The notes below the pieces were generated by a model, which saw nothing but the letters and a program-made list of their open reading frames with translations, was not told the origin of the DNA and made no database searches. Shown piece by piece: positions 7,966-16,514 of a stretch of 64,000 nt of DNA. The position numbers were made by a program, and so were the translations under genes. The DNA is from Marinobacter daqiaonensis (GTDB lineage: Bacteria; Pseudomonadota; Gammaproteobacteria; Pseudomonadales; Oleiphilaceae): the NCBI RefSeq assembly GCF_900115285.1, contig NZ_FOYW01000001.1:221626-285625 (forward strand), read 5' to 3'. Position 1 is the first letter of the stretch. Each line of letters begins with the position of its first letter.

Positions 7966-8247
7966 ATGAAAAAAACGGAAAGACGCGGTCATATCCGCAC
8001 GGCACTGAACGCCAGAGTCAGTGTTGAACACGAGACCCTTGGCAAGAGCATTTTTTCCACCCGTGACATCTCGGACGGCGGAATCTTCGTGGTGGTTGAA
8101 GACCAGCAGTTCACCCCGGACATGGGTGACCTGGTGACAGTTCAGGTGCAGGGGCTGCCGATTCCCGCTCCGGAACTGAGAATGGTGGTGGTCCGCAAAA
8201 CCGTGGACGGGTTTGGCCTGCAGTTCGCCGACCACCAGGACGACTGA
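7966..8247 (+). CDS. Single-domain PilZ protein (c-di-GMP receptor)
   Basis: 93 aa, essentially one PilZ domain. Both c-di-GMP-binding signatures are present: RxxxR (RGHIR, residues 7-11) and DxSxxG (DISDGG, about 38-43). Such stand-alone PilZ proteins bind c-di-GMP and then act on a partner, often in motility or surface behaviour. A possible FliA promoter lies upstream and an HD-GYP protein gene follows 170 bp downstream. Confidence 0.92.
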   Translation: MKKTERRGHIRTALNARVSVEHETLGKSIFSTRDISDGGIFVVVEDQQFTPDMGDLVTVQVQGLPIPAPELRMVVVRKTVDGFGLQFADHQDD

Positions 8248-8296
8248 CATTTCATTGATGGTTTTCTCAAATTTCCTGTCCAGTTACTAGACAGGC

Positions 8297-8312
8297 TGTG
8301 ATTCGTGTCACA
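8297..8312 (+). promoter_or_regulatory. CRP/Vfr-type cAMP-receptor binding site
   Basis: TGTGATTCGTGTCACA is a perfect match to TGTGA-N6-TCACA. Its centre (8304.5) is about 42 bp before a likely start near 8346, with GACAAT at 8335-8340 as -10. That is the geometry of a class II CRP-activated promoter. Confidence 0.75.
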
Positions 8313-8337
8313 GTATTACCCTATGTAGCAGAACGAC

Positions 8338-8377
8338 AATATACGTAACCGAATGTGGCGGTTCGGTTACCAATATT
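8338..8377 (+). promoter_or_regulatory. Inverted repeat in leader of the HD-GYP gene
   Basis: GTAACCGAA and TTCGGTTAC pair perfectly around TGTGGCGG, and AATAT/ATATT extend the stem beyond a two-base internal loop. It lies at or just after the predicted transcription start and before the start codon, so it is either an operator or a leader hairpin. Confidence 0.6.
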
Positions 8378-8417
8378 CTTCCATTTGTAACGGAATCCTG
8401 ACACGGAGGTGGCGACA

Positions 8418-9764
8418 ATGGATGTTGTCAAGTCTCGACCAATCCAGAGGTGGAAAGTGGGTGTTTCCCAGAAGAAGGTATCCGTCCAGGACCTTGAAGT
8501 GGGTATGTTCGTGGCCGATCTCGACCGGCCCTGGCACCTCACGCCGTTTCCCATTCAGGGCTTTTATATCCGCTCCCAGGAAGAAATCCGGGCGCTGGTT
8601 TCCCATTGCCGCTGGGTCATGGTGGATGTGGCCGAGGCGCGTGACGAGCTGGAATACAGCGAGGCCGGGGCGCCCAGTTTCGCCAGACGCGCCAGCCGAA
8701 AGGTCCGCGATAGCGAGATCGTCAAGCTCGCACCCGTCCAGATCAGAAACCCGGTGGATCACCAGACCACCCGCTCCCTGAAAAAAGAACTGAAGGCCTG
8801 CCGCAATCTTATTGATTCCGCCGCCGCCGCCATCGAGGACGTTGCCTCCGCCCTGCGTACCGAGTCGCTGCCTGACCTGCGACCCATTACCCGCGTGGCC
8901 CGGACCATGACCGCCAGTGTCATGCGCAATCCCGACGCGTTGTTGTGGCTGACACGGGTGCGTGAGCACGATGATCATACCTATCGCCATTCCATGAGAT
9001 CCGCAGTCTGGGCACTGGTGTTCGGCCGCCACCTGGGGCTGGACGAGTCTCTGCTTACCAATCTGGCCACAGGTTGCCTGCTGGCGCACATTGGCAAAGC
9101 CGAGCTGCCCACCGAACTTCTGTTCAACGAACAGCAGCTGGATGCCGAGCAGTTCCGGGAGTTCCGCACCTACGTGGAGCGGGGTGCCCGCCGTCTGGAA
9201 GAAGCAGGCATGCCCCGTGCCGTGGTTGCCGTGGTTCGTGGCCATCGCGAGCGTCATAACGGATCCGGCTTCCCGGCGGGCGTTCGCGGTGACCGGATTC
9301 CGTTGCTGGCCAAGCTGGCGGGACTGGTGGATTTCTACGAGTCGCTGATCGCGCCACGGCAGGGTTATGAGCCCCTGTCCCCGGCCCAGGCGGTCAGCCA
9401 GTTGTTCGAGCTGCGCAACGTGGAATTCCAGGAGGATCTGGTTGAGAAATTCATCCAGGCGATCGGCATCTATCCCATCGGTACACTGGTGCAGCTGACC
9501 AACGGCCAGCGGGGTATTGTCGTGTCCCATTCGCCAAAGAGGCGGCTGATGCCGCGGGTCATGGTGATGACGGACACCGCCCAGCAGCCCCTGCGTTCCG
9601 CGAAAATGATCAACCTGGCGGCCATCAATGAAGGGCGCAAAGTGGAGGACTCCCTGCGGGTGGAGGGCTGTCTTCCCAATGGCACCGAAGGGCTGGACCC
9701 GAAACGGTACGATGTCACCGGGGCCGAAACCCGCTGGAACCTGCGCCGCCTGGTCGGTGCCTGA
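8418..9764 (+). CDS. DUF3391 plus degenerate HD-GYP domain protein
   Basis: 448 aa. Start ATG follows GGAGGT by 8 bp; an upstream GTG lies inside that ribosome-binding site and is not used. The N-terminal DUF3391 spans roughly residues 15-100, and the HD-GYP domain about 185-330. HD-GYP enzymes degrade c-di-GMP, but here the HD pair is AHIGK instead of HDIGK, the HP histidine is Tyr, HHExxDGSGYP reads HRERHNGSGFP, and only the first His and the VD aspartate remain. Hydrolysis is therefore doubtful and a sensor or scaffold role more likely. It has a CRP/Vfr-type site upstream and pairs with the PilZ gene. Confidence 0.88.
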   Translation: MDVVKSRPIQRWKVGVSQKKVSVQDLEVGMFVADLDRPWHLTPFPIQGFYIRSQEEIRALVSHCRWVMVDVAEARDELEYSEAGAPSFARRASRKVRDSEIVKLAPVQIRNPVDHQTTRSLKKELKACRNLIDSAAAAIEDVASALRTESLPDLRPITRVARTMTASVMRNPDALLWLTRVREHDDHTYRHSMRSAVWALVFGRHLGLDESLLTNLATGCLLAHIGKAELPTELLFNEQQLDAEQFREFRTYVERGARRLEEAGMPRAVVAVVRGHRERHNGSGFPAGVRGDRIPLLAKLAGLVDFYESLIAPRQGYEPLSPAQAVSQLFELRNVEFQEDLVEKFIQAIGIYPIGTLVQLTNGQRGIVVSHSPKRRLMPRVMVMTDTAQQPLRSAKMINLAAINEGRKVEDSLRVEGCLPNGTEGLDPKRYDVTGAETRWNLRRLVGA

Positions 9765-9893
9765 TCACCTGCCTCCGGGGCAAGTCTCCCGGTCGCAACC
9801 CCCCGCAGTCGGGTGCCTTGCCCTTGAATTTTATTCCTGTTGGCTCAAGATATAGCGCTTTCGCGACACACCACTCTCTGTCCGGACTTCGCT

Positions 9894-10868
9894 ATGACAA
9901 CCTTACCGAGCCAGTCTTCCCCGCCCGCCTGGGCCCTTGAAATCGAAAATCTCAGGAAGAGTTACGGCAGCGGTTTCGAAGCCCTCAAAGGCATTGATCT
10001 GAAGGTCCGGGAGGGGGATTTCTTCGCCCTGCTGGGTCCCAACGGCGCTGGCAAGTCCACCATCCTGGGAATCGTCTGCTCCCTGGTGAACAAGTCGTCC
10101 GGCAAGGTCCGGGTTTTCGGCCATGATATCGACACCGACCTGGCCGCTGCCAAGCTCAACCTGGGCGTGGTGCCCCAGGAATTCAACTTCAACCAGTTCG
10201 AGAAGGTGTTCGACATCGTCACCACCCAGGCCGGCTATTACGGCATTCCGCTGTCCAAGGCCCGGGAGTCCGCCGAACATTACCTGAAGAAGCTGGGGCT
10301 CTGGGAAAAGAAGGACGACCCGGCGCGCATGCTGTCCGGGGGCATGAAGCGCCGCCTGATGATTGCCCGCGCCCTGGTGCACAACCCCCGGATACTGATC
10401 CTCGACGAACCGACCGCCGGCGTCGATATCGAACTGCGCCGCTCCATGTGGACGTTCCTGGAGGAGATGAACCGCAACGGCACCACCATTATCCTCACCA
10501 CCCACTACCTGGAAGAGGCGGAAGCACTCTGCCGCAACATTGCCATTATCGATCACGGCAGGATCGTGCGGCACACCAGCAAGAAGGAGCTGTTGACCCA
10601 GTTGCGGATGGAAACCTTCGTGCTGGATGCGGAGCAGGCCCTGACCGAGGCGCCGGAGCTGGACGGCTTCGTGACCCGCCTGGACGGGGAGGGTGCACTG
10701 GAGGTGGAAGTGGAGAAGGGGCAGGGCCTCAACGAGGTGTTCGCCCAACTCGACCGCAAGGACATCCGCGTACTCAGCATGCGTACCAAGGCCAACCGCC
10801 TGGAGGAACTCTTCCTGCGAATGGTCGAGGACAACAACAACCGTCGGGACGAGGAGGTGATCCAGTGA
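9894..10868 (+). CDS. ABC exporter ATP-binding protein, YadG type
   Basis: 324 aa, start ATG giving MTTLPSQSS. Walker A GPNGAGKST at about 48-56, signature LSGGMKRRLMIARAL, Walker B ILILDEPTAGVD, switch His in TTHYLEEAE. The C-terminal DUF4162-like extension (about 240-324) is typical of ABC-2 exporters. The GTG start of its permease overlaps its stop codon, so the two are translated together. Substrate unknown. Confidence 0.92.
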   Translation: MTTLPSQSSPPAWALEIENLRKSYGSGFEALKGIDLKVREGDFFALLGPNGAGKSTILGIVCSLVNKSSGKVRVFGHDIDTDLAAAKLNLGVVPQEFNFNQFEKVFDIVTTQAGYYGIPLSKARESAEHYLKKLGLWEKKDDPARMLSGGMKRRLMIARALVHNPRILILDEPTAGVDIELRRSMWTFLEEMNRNGTTIILTTHYLEEAEALCRNIAIIDHGRIVRHTSKKELLTQLRMETFVLDAEQALTEAPELDGFVTRLDGEGALEVEVEKGQGLNEVFAQLDRKDIRVLSMRTKANRLEELFLRMVEDNNNRRDEEVIQ

Positions 10869-11638
10869 GCCCCAGCGCCGTCCTGACCGCCTTTCTGACG
10901 ATCGTACTTCGCGAGATCCGCCGCTTTACCCGGATCTGGCCCCAGACACTGCTGCCACCGGCGGTTACCATGTGCCTGTATTTCGTGATTTTCGGCAACC
11001 TTATCGGATCACGGATTGGTCCCATGGAAGGTTTTGACTATATGTCCTTCATCGTGCCGGGGCTGATTATGATGGCGGTGATCACCAATTCCTATTCCAA
11101 TGTGGTGTCGTCCTTCTTCAGCATGAAGTTCCAGCGCAGCATCGAGGAGTTGCTGGTGTCGCCGACCCCGAACTGGGCCATTCTGGCGGGATACGTGGCC
11201 GGGGGCATGGCTCGCGGCCTGGGGGTGGGGGTGATCGTCACCCTGCTGTCCCTGGCGTTTACCCGGCTGCAGATCCATAACCTGCCGATGATCGTGCTGA
11301 CAGTGTTCCTCACGTCTGCGCTGTTCTCCCTGGGTGGCTTCATCAACGCCATGCTGGCCACCAAATTCGATGACATCTCCATCGTCCCCACCTTTATACT
11401 GACGCCGCTGACCTACCTTGGGGGTGTGTTCTATTCCATCCAGATGCTGCCGGACTTCTGGCGCAGCGTGTCCATGGTGAACCCGATCCTCTACATGGTG
11501 AATGCCTTCCGCTACGGCATTCTGGGGGTGTCCGACGTTAACCCCTATGTGGCGCTGGGTATGATCCTGGTGTTTATTACCGTACTCGCCGTCGTTTCGC
11601 TGCGCATGCTGCAGCGGGGCAAGGGCATCCGCAGCTGA
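10865..11638 (+). CDS. ABC-2 type exporter permease, YadH type
   Basis: 257 aa, six predicted membrane segments, with the ABC-2 permease pattern (REIRRFTRIWPQTLLPP at the start, FGNLIGSRIG, LGGVFYSIQMLPDFW, NPILYMVNAFRYG near the end). The GTG start at 10865 overlaps the TGA of the ATPase gene (GTGA). Works with that ATPase to export an unidentified substrate. Confidence 0.92.
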   Translation: MSPSAVLTAFLTIVLREIRRFTRIWPQTLLPPAVTMCLYFVIFGNLIGSRIGPMEGFDYMSFIVPGLIMMAVITNSYSNVVSSFFSMKFQRSIEELLVSPTPNWAILAGYVAGGMARGLGVGVIVTLLSLAFTRLQIHNLPMIVLTVFLTSALFSLGGFINAMLATKFDDISIVPTFILTPLTYLGGVFYSIQMLPDFWRSVSMVNPILYMVNAFRYGILGVSDVNPYVALGMILVFITVLAVVSLRMLQRGKGIRS

Positions 11639-11647
11639 GAATGACCT

Positions 11648-12466
11648 ATGGCCCTTGATAACGCCCCCCTTGGCAAGAGCAGTGACTATCCGGAGCGTTA
11701 CGCGCCGGAGCTGCTGTTTCCGGTACCGCGAGATGACAACCGCCGTCGCATAGCGCTGGATGATGGGCGCTGGCCCTGGTTCGGCGAGGATCTCTGGCAG
11801 GCGTGGGAACTGTCATGGCTGCGGCCTTCCGGGGTACCCGAGGTTGCCTGGGGCACGTTCCGGTTGCCGGCCGCTTCCCCCAGCCTGATCGAATCGAAAT
11901 CCCTCAAGCTGTACCTGAACTCCCTGAACCAGGAGGTGTATAGCTCCCATGGGCAGGTCCGCGAGACCATTGAACGGGACCTGGCCAGCGCCTGTGGCGC
12001 CGCCGCCTCGGTAATGCTTTACAGCGTGGATCGGGGCATGACCGCCGCCGGGCGGCCGGAGGGGGCCATCCTGATTGATGACGAGCCCGTGGACGGGGTG
12101 ATCTACGAGTACTGCCCCGAGGTGCTCGTCGCCGGTGGCGAAAAGGTGTCGGAAAGCCTCTGTTCACACCTGCTGAAGAGTAACTGCCCGGTTACCGGGC
12201 AGCCGGACTGGGGCAGCCTGCTGATTGAATACACCGGCCCGGCCATGGACCGCGCGGCCCTGCTGAAGTACGTGGTGGGTTTCCGCCAGAAGCAGGATTT
12301 CCATGAGCATTGCGTGGAGACGGTATTCACCGACCTGATGCGGGCCTGCCAGCCGGAGCAGCTCACCGTAAGCGCCCGCTATACCCGGCGGGGCGGGCTC
12401 GATATCAATCCCTGGCGCAGCACCAGCCCCGGCGAGGCGCCTCTGGTACGGCTGGTGCGGCAATAG
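11648..12466 (+). CDS. queF: NADPH-dependent 7-cyano-7-deazaguanine reductase QueF
   Basis: 272 aa, the long YqcD/E. coli-type QueF. Reduces preQ0 to preQ1 in queuosine biosynthesis. Recognisable are ESKSLKLYLNSLNQ (QueF motif with the substrate-binding Glu) and the two-domain tunnelling fold; the nucleophilic cysteine region is SNCPVTGQPDWG. queA and tgt, the next steps, are also in the window, 15 kb away. It follows the permease gene by 9 bp and may be cotranscribed. Confidence 0.96.
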   Translation: MALDNAPLGKSSDYPERYAPELLFPVPRDDNRRRIALDDGRWPWFGEDLWQAWELSWLRPSGVPEVAWGTFRLPAASPSLIESKSLKLYLNSLNQEVYSSHGQVRETIERDLASACGAAASVMLYSVDRGMTAAGRPEGAILIDDEPVDGVIYEYCPEVLVAGGEKVSESLCSHLLKSNCPVTGQPDWGSLLIEYTGPAMDRAALLKYVVGFRQKQDFHEHCVETVFTDLMRACQPEQLTVSARYTRRGGLDINPWRSTSPGEAPLVRLVRQ

Positions 12467-12499
12467 GGCCAGTGTTCCGTCCGGGACCCGGATGGGATA

Positions 12500-13930
12500 T
12501 TACCGGTCTGATTCCTCTTCCCGCAGTCGGTCGGCGGCCTCTTCCAAAGCTTCCAGAATCGCATTGCGGTCCCGTTCGCAGATCTTGCCGGAGTCGAGAT
12601 ACATGGCGAAACCGGCGTGTTCGTGTTCCACGAAGCTGCGGTTGGGGCCCAGGTCACGGCGAAAGTCGATGACCTCGTAGATGGCCACCGGGCGGCCAAA
12701 CCCCTTTACGGTGATTTCGCCCTTGTCCCGGCACATGATCCGCTCCTTGATCAGGGAGAAGGTTTCGTAGGACACCAGGATCTGCCCGGGCTCGGCGAGT
12801 TGCTCCAGGCGACTGGCCAGGTTCACTTCCTTGCCGATGATGGTGTAGTCCATGCGGTTTTCGGCACCGAAGTTGCCAACGGTGACGAAGCCGGAGCTGA
12901 TACCCATGCGGATCTCCAGGGGAGTGCGGATACCCTGGCTGCGCCAGCGCTGACGCATGATCTTCATATGATTGCGCATGTCGATGGCCATGGACACGCA
13001 GGCCTGGGCATCCTCTTTCTGGCCCCGGGAGGAGGGATCGCCGAAGAAGATCATGATGGAATCGCCGACGAACTTGTCGATGGTGCCGCCGTATCGCAGT
13101 GCCACCTCGGACATCTCGTTGAAGTAGTTGTTGAGCAGTTCGGTCAGACCCTCCGGCTCCATTTCCTCGGACAGATCGGTAAAACCCTTGATGTCGGAAA
13201 AGAACACGCTGAGTTTCTTGCGGCGGGTCTCCAGGCGCACATCCCGCTCACCGGTAAAGATGGACTGCCAGACCTGGGGTGAGAGGTACTTGGAGAGCTT
13301 ATCCGACAGGGCGATGGACTGCTCCCGCTGCTTCTGGATCTGGCCCTTGGCGGCCAGCAGGCTGCGGGCCTGGATATGGGTGTAGTAGGCCGTGACGCAG
13401 ATGTAGATACCGGTGCCCAGCAGAGACACCACGCTGGTGAGCACCGGGGTGGTGAAATCGTCGGTGACGCCCATGAGTCCCACCACCAGTCCGGCAACGG
13501 CACTGAGCAGCAGGGTGCCATAGAACCAGAGATAGATACCACCGACGATCAGGCAGCTGAACATCAGCATCAGGGTCATGGCCAGGGCGGGTACCGGGGT
13601 CAGCCCGGTCAGACCGATGACGGCACCGCCGATAATGCACTCGCCCAGCAGCAGGTACTGGTGAATCCGAGGCTGCCTGTACAGGTCGATACGGCGGCTG
13701 ATGAGCGTCATGGCGTGGGGCCAGACCAGCCCCGCGGCCAGCAACCAGAGCATGTTCTGGTGGAATATGCCGTCCACGACCCCCGCGACGATGATGGCGC
13801 AGAAGGCGGCGGACCCCAGCACCCGGCCATTGAAGTCCGGAAGCGGAGGTATGGCCTTCGGGGCATCGTCGAGGGCGCTGCCGGAGCGTGGCTCCTGACT
13901 GCTGTCCGTGGCGTTCATATAGCCTGGCAT
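12500..13930 (-). CDS. Membrane class III adenylate cyclase (CyaB-like)
   Basis: About 476 aa. The first half (about 35-190) has six hydrophobic segments and looks MASE2-like, as in Pseudomonas CyaB. A linker helix leads to a class III cyclase domain (about 235-410) with both metal aspartates (FSDIKGFTDLSE, VGDSIMIFFGDP), the base-selecting MDYT, and the transition-state Asn and Arg in NLASRLE, so it should be active. The product is most likely cAMP. The start may be ATG 13930 or ATG 13918, as neither has a strong ribosome-binding site. A CRP/Vfr-type site occurs upstream of the HD-GYP gene in this window. Confidence 0.88.
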   Translation of the reverse strand: MPGYMNATDSSQEPRSGSALDDAPKAIPPLPDFNGRVLGSAAFCAIIVAGVVDGIFHQNMLWLLAAGLVWPHAMTLISRRIDLYRQPRIHQYLLLGECIIGGAVIGLTGLTPVPALAMTLMLMFSCLIVGGIYLWFYGTLLLSAVAGLVVGLMGVTDDFTTPVLTSVVSLLGTGIYICVTAYYTHIQARSLLAAKGQIQKQREQSIALSDKLSKYLSPQVWQSIFTGERDVRLETRRKKLSVFFSDIKGFTDLSEEMEPEGLTELLNNYFNEMSEVALRYGGTIDKFVGDSIMIFFGDPSSRGQKEDAQACVSMAIDMRNHMKIMRQRWRSQGIRTPLEIRMGISSGFVTVGNFGAENRMDYTIIGKEVNLASRLEQLAEPGQILVSYETFSLIKERIMCRDKGEITVKGFGRPVAIYEVIDFRRDLGPNRSFVEHEHAGFAMYLDSGKICERDRNAILEALEEAADRLREEESDR

Positions 13931-14130
13931 GGTCCATCCGTGTTGAAAGCGGGTAAAATACTGGGTAGAGCTGCGGTGCGGATCCTGTTCAGGCGGTGCT
14001 TGTGTTCCTTTGCTGCGACGGTTAGGGTCCGGCGACAGCGCACTGCAATTTAGATGAGATTATCAGCAATGGGCCCATCCGACAACGCGGCGGAGGCCCC
14101 TGTGACCGAGCCGGGAGATGTCGTTCAACC

Positions 14131-14685
14131 ATGGATACCGTTACCGAGGCAATCCTCAACCGCAGCTCCGAGCCCCGACTGAAGGCGCCGGCGCCTTCGG
14201 GCTCCGCCCTGGAACTGGCCCTGGCCTGCGCCGCCCGTGCCCCGGACCATGCCCTGCTGCGTCCATGGCGCTACCTGGTGGTGGAAGGGGAGGGCCTTGA
14301 GGAACTGGGTCGGCTGTTCGAGTCCAGTGCCCCGGAGGACGCTACCGATGCGGCCCGTGAGAAACTCCGGCGCATGCCGTTGCGGGCGCCGATGATTATC
14401 GCCGCCATTGCCTCTCCGGTACCCCATCCCAAGGTGCCGGCCCTCGAGCAGTGCTACTCCACCGCAGCGGGGGCCGCCTACCTGGTGCTGGCCCTGCAGG
14501 CTGAGGGTTATGGCGCCATGTGGCGCACCGGGTCCGTGGCGGAAAGCCCGGTGGTGGCCAGGGGCCTGGGCCTGGCGGAGCACGAGACCATTGTCGGCTT
14601 CATTTATACCGGAACCGTGGCTGACGACAAGCCCGCCGTGCCCCGGCCAGGTGTCTCGGAATTTTCCTCCCGCTGGCCGGCATAG
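14131..14685 (+). CDS. Nitroreductase family protein (YdjA-like)
   Basis: 184 aa FMN-dependent oxidoreductase of the small YdjA type. RAPDHALLRPWRYLVV is the N-terminal flavin-binding region, followed by AAGAAYLVLALQAEGYGAMWRTG and GLAEHETIVGFIYTG near the C terminus. Reduces nitro compounds or quinones with NAD(P)H in this family. Physiological substrate unknown. It lies divergent from the cyclase gene and before the flagellar operon. Confidence 0.9.
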   Translation: MDTVTEAILNRSSEPRLKAPAPSGSALELALACAARAPDHALLRPWRYLVVEGEGLEELGRLFESSAPEDATDAAREKLRRMPLRAPMIIAAIASPVPHPKVPALEQCYSTAAGAAYLVLALQAEGYGAMWRTGSVAESPVVARGLGLAEHETIVGFIYTGTVADDKPAVPRPGVSEFSSRWPA

Positions 14686-14828
14686 CGCAGACCTGTTGCC
14701 CGCTTTGCCGGTGGTGGGGAAGCGGGTTGCCGCTCTGCTCATCCAGCCCCTGCCTCAGCCCCTCCCGGACTTGTCCTTGTTTTTGTAACCCTCCGATATT
14801 AAACATAATATTGATTTTCCTGTAAGCC

Positions 14829-14844
14829 TGGCACTGTGCTTGCT
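14829..14844 (+). promoter_or_regulatory. Sigma-54 promoter of flgBCDE
   Basis: TGGCACTGTGCTTGCT matches the -24/-12 consensus TGGCAC-N5-TTGC exactly. Transcription would begin near 14855, about 55 bp before flgB. In polar flagellates this operon is RpoN-dependent. Confidence 0.9.
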
Positions 14845-14910
14845 TTGATCTCTGCAAACGATCCCTGACCGGCAAATGCATGGCGGGGAGATGCAGTTAC
14901 TGGAGGCACA

Positions 14911-15309
14911 ATGGCAATCACCTTCGACAAAGCCCTGGGCATACATGAAACGGCGCTTCTGGCCCGCAGTCAGCGCGCGGAAGTGCTGGCGAACAACCTG
15001 GCGAACGCGGACACCCCTGGCTACAAGGCCCGGGACGTGGACTTCCAGGCCATGCTGAACGAAGCCTCACGGGCGTCGGAAAGCCCCTCGATGGAACGTA
15101 CCCATCCGGGCCATATGGACGTGAGCGGTGCGGCCACGGGCCGGGAGCTGCTGTACCGGGTACCGCATCAGCCCTCCATCGACGGCAATACCGTTGAGGC
15201 CCAGCAGGAGCAGAGCCGCTACATGCGCAATGCCATGGACTTCCAGGCCAGCTTCCAGTTTCTGAACAGCAAGTTTTCGGGCCTGACCAAGGCCCTCAAG
15301 GGCGAATAG
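14911..15309 (+). CDS. flgB: Flagellar proximal rod protein FlgB
   Basis: 132 aa. Rod subunit nearest the basal body. The N-terminal rod motif QRAEVLANNLANADTPGYKARDVDF (residues about 20-44) is clear, and length is normal. First gene of flgBCDE, behind a sigma-54 promoter, with GGAGG-like TACTGGAGGCACA before the ATG. Confidence 0.97.
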   Translation: MAITFDKALGIHETALLARSQRAEVLANNLANADTPGYKARDVDFQAMLNEASRASESPSMERTHPGHMDVSGAATGRELLYRVPHQPSIDGNTVEAQQEQSRYMRNAMDFQASFQFLNSKFSGLTKALKGE

Positions 15310-15339
15310 GCCGGCCACCGGGATTAGAGGAGAGACCGT

Positions 15340-15789
15340 ATGTCCCTGGGAAACATTTTTGATATCGCCGGCTCCGGCATGACCGCACAGCAGCTGCGGC
15401 TGAACACCACCGCATCCAACATTGCCAATGCGGAAACCGCCAGCTCCAGCATCGATGAGACCTACCGTGCCCGCAAGCCGGTGTTCGCCGCCATTCAGCA
15501 GCAGATGCTGAACCCGGACCAGGCCAGCGGCCATTTCGCCTTCGGCGGGGAGTCGGGCGCGGGTGTCCAGGTTCAGGGCATCGTGGAAAGCCAGGAAGAT
15601 CTGCAGATGCGCTATGAACCCCATCATCCCGCCGCCAACGAGGAGGGGTATGTGTTCTACCCCAACGTCAACGTGGTTGAGGAAATGGCGGACATGATGT
15701 CGTCCTCACGGAGCTTCCAGATGAACGTGGATGTGATGAACGCCGCCAAGTCCATGATGCAGCGGGTTCTCACCCTGGGGCAGCAGTAA
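15340..15789 (+). CDS. flgC: Flagellar proximal rod protein FlgC
   Basis: 149 aa rod subunit. The N terminus shows the rod motif (TTASNIANAETASS) and the C terminus the family block VEEMADMMSSSRSFQMNVDVMN. It follows flgB by 30 bp with AGAGGAGAGA before its ATG. Confidence 0.97.
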   Translation: MSLGNIFDIAGSGMTAQQLRLNTTASNIANAETASSSIDETYRARKPVFAAIQQQMLNPDQASGHFAFGGESGAGVQVQGIVESQEDLQMRYEPHHPAANEEGYVFYPNVNVVEEMADMMSSSRSFQMNVDVMNAAKSMMQRVLTLGQQ

Positions 15790-15821
15790 AACCGCCAGCG
15801 ACTAGTTCGGGGAATTGACCA

Positions 15822-16502
15822 ATGAGCATAGTGAATACCACCACCTCGGCCACCGACCTCCTGGCAGAGTTCCGACACAAGCAGGGCGGTGCTGCCGGTG
15901 GCAGCAACGAACTGGGCAAGAACGAGTTCATGGAGCTGATGATTGCCCAGCTCAAGAACCAGAATCCCCTGGAGCCCCAGAGCAACGGCGAGTTCATCGC
16001 TGATCTGGCCCAGTTCAGTTCCCTTGAGGAAATGCAGAACCTGAGCTCTTCCGTGGACAGCGTGGTGGGTGAGTTCCGTTCCACCCAGGCCCTGCAGGCC
16101 TCCGCCATGGTGGGTAAGAGTGTTCTTGCCCCGGCCAATTTCGGTGTGCTGGACCAGAGTGGCGAAATGACGGGCGTGGTGAACGTTCCGGCCTCCACCG
16201 GCGGCCTCACGGTGTCGATCCAGAACAGCCAGGGCGAACTGGTGCGCCAGCTTGACCTGGGCCAGTCCGAGGCAGGACAGAAGGCCTTCAGCTGGGACGG
16301 CAAGGACGGAAACGGCAACAGTCTGCCGCCCGGGCGCTACAGTGTGGTGGCCCAGGGTCGCTACCCGGAAGGCATGGAGCAGCTGGAAACTCTGATGAGC
16401 GCCAATGTTGACAGCGTGTCACTGGGTAAGGGGGGCGGCATCACCCTGAACCTGGCGGGCATGGGCTCCATCGCGTTGTCAGATGTACAACAAATCAACT
16501 GA
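15822..16502 (+). CDS. flgD: Flagellar hook capping/assembly protein FlgD
   Basis: 226 aa. The conserved start LGKNEFMELMIAQLKNQNPLEP sits at about 31-52, followed by the FlgD Ig/TUDOR region (FSWDGKDGNGNSLPPGRYSV). Caps the growing hook and is discarded when the hook is finished. Third gene of the operon. Confidence 0.97.
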   Translation: MSIVNTTTSATDLLAEFRHKQGGAAGGSNELGKNEFMELMIAQLKNQNPLEPQSNGEFIADLAQFSSLEEMQNLSSSVDSVVGEFRSTQALQASAMVGKSVLAPANFGVLDQSGEMTGVVNVPASTGGLTVSIQNSQGELVRQLDLGQSEAGQKAFSWDGKDGNGNSLPPGRYSVVAQGRYPEGMEQLETLMSANVDSVSLGKGGGITLNLAGMGSIALSDVQQIN

Positions 16503-16514
16503 GTGAGGTGAAAC

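Noticed and set aside
8409..8411. GTG as start of the HD-GYP gene
   Set aside because: It lies inside the GGAGGT ribosome-binding site of the ATG at 8418.
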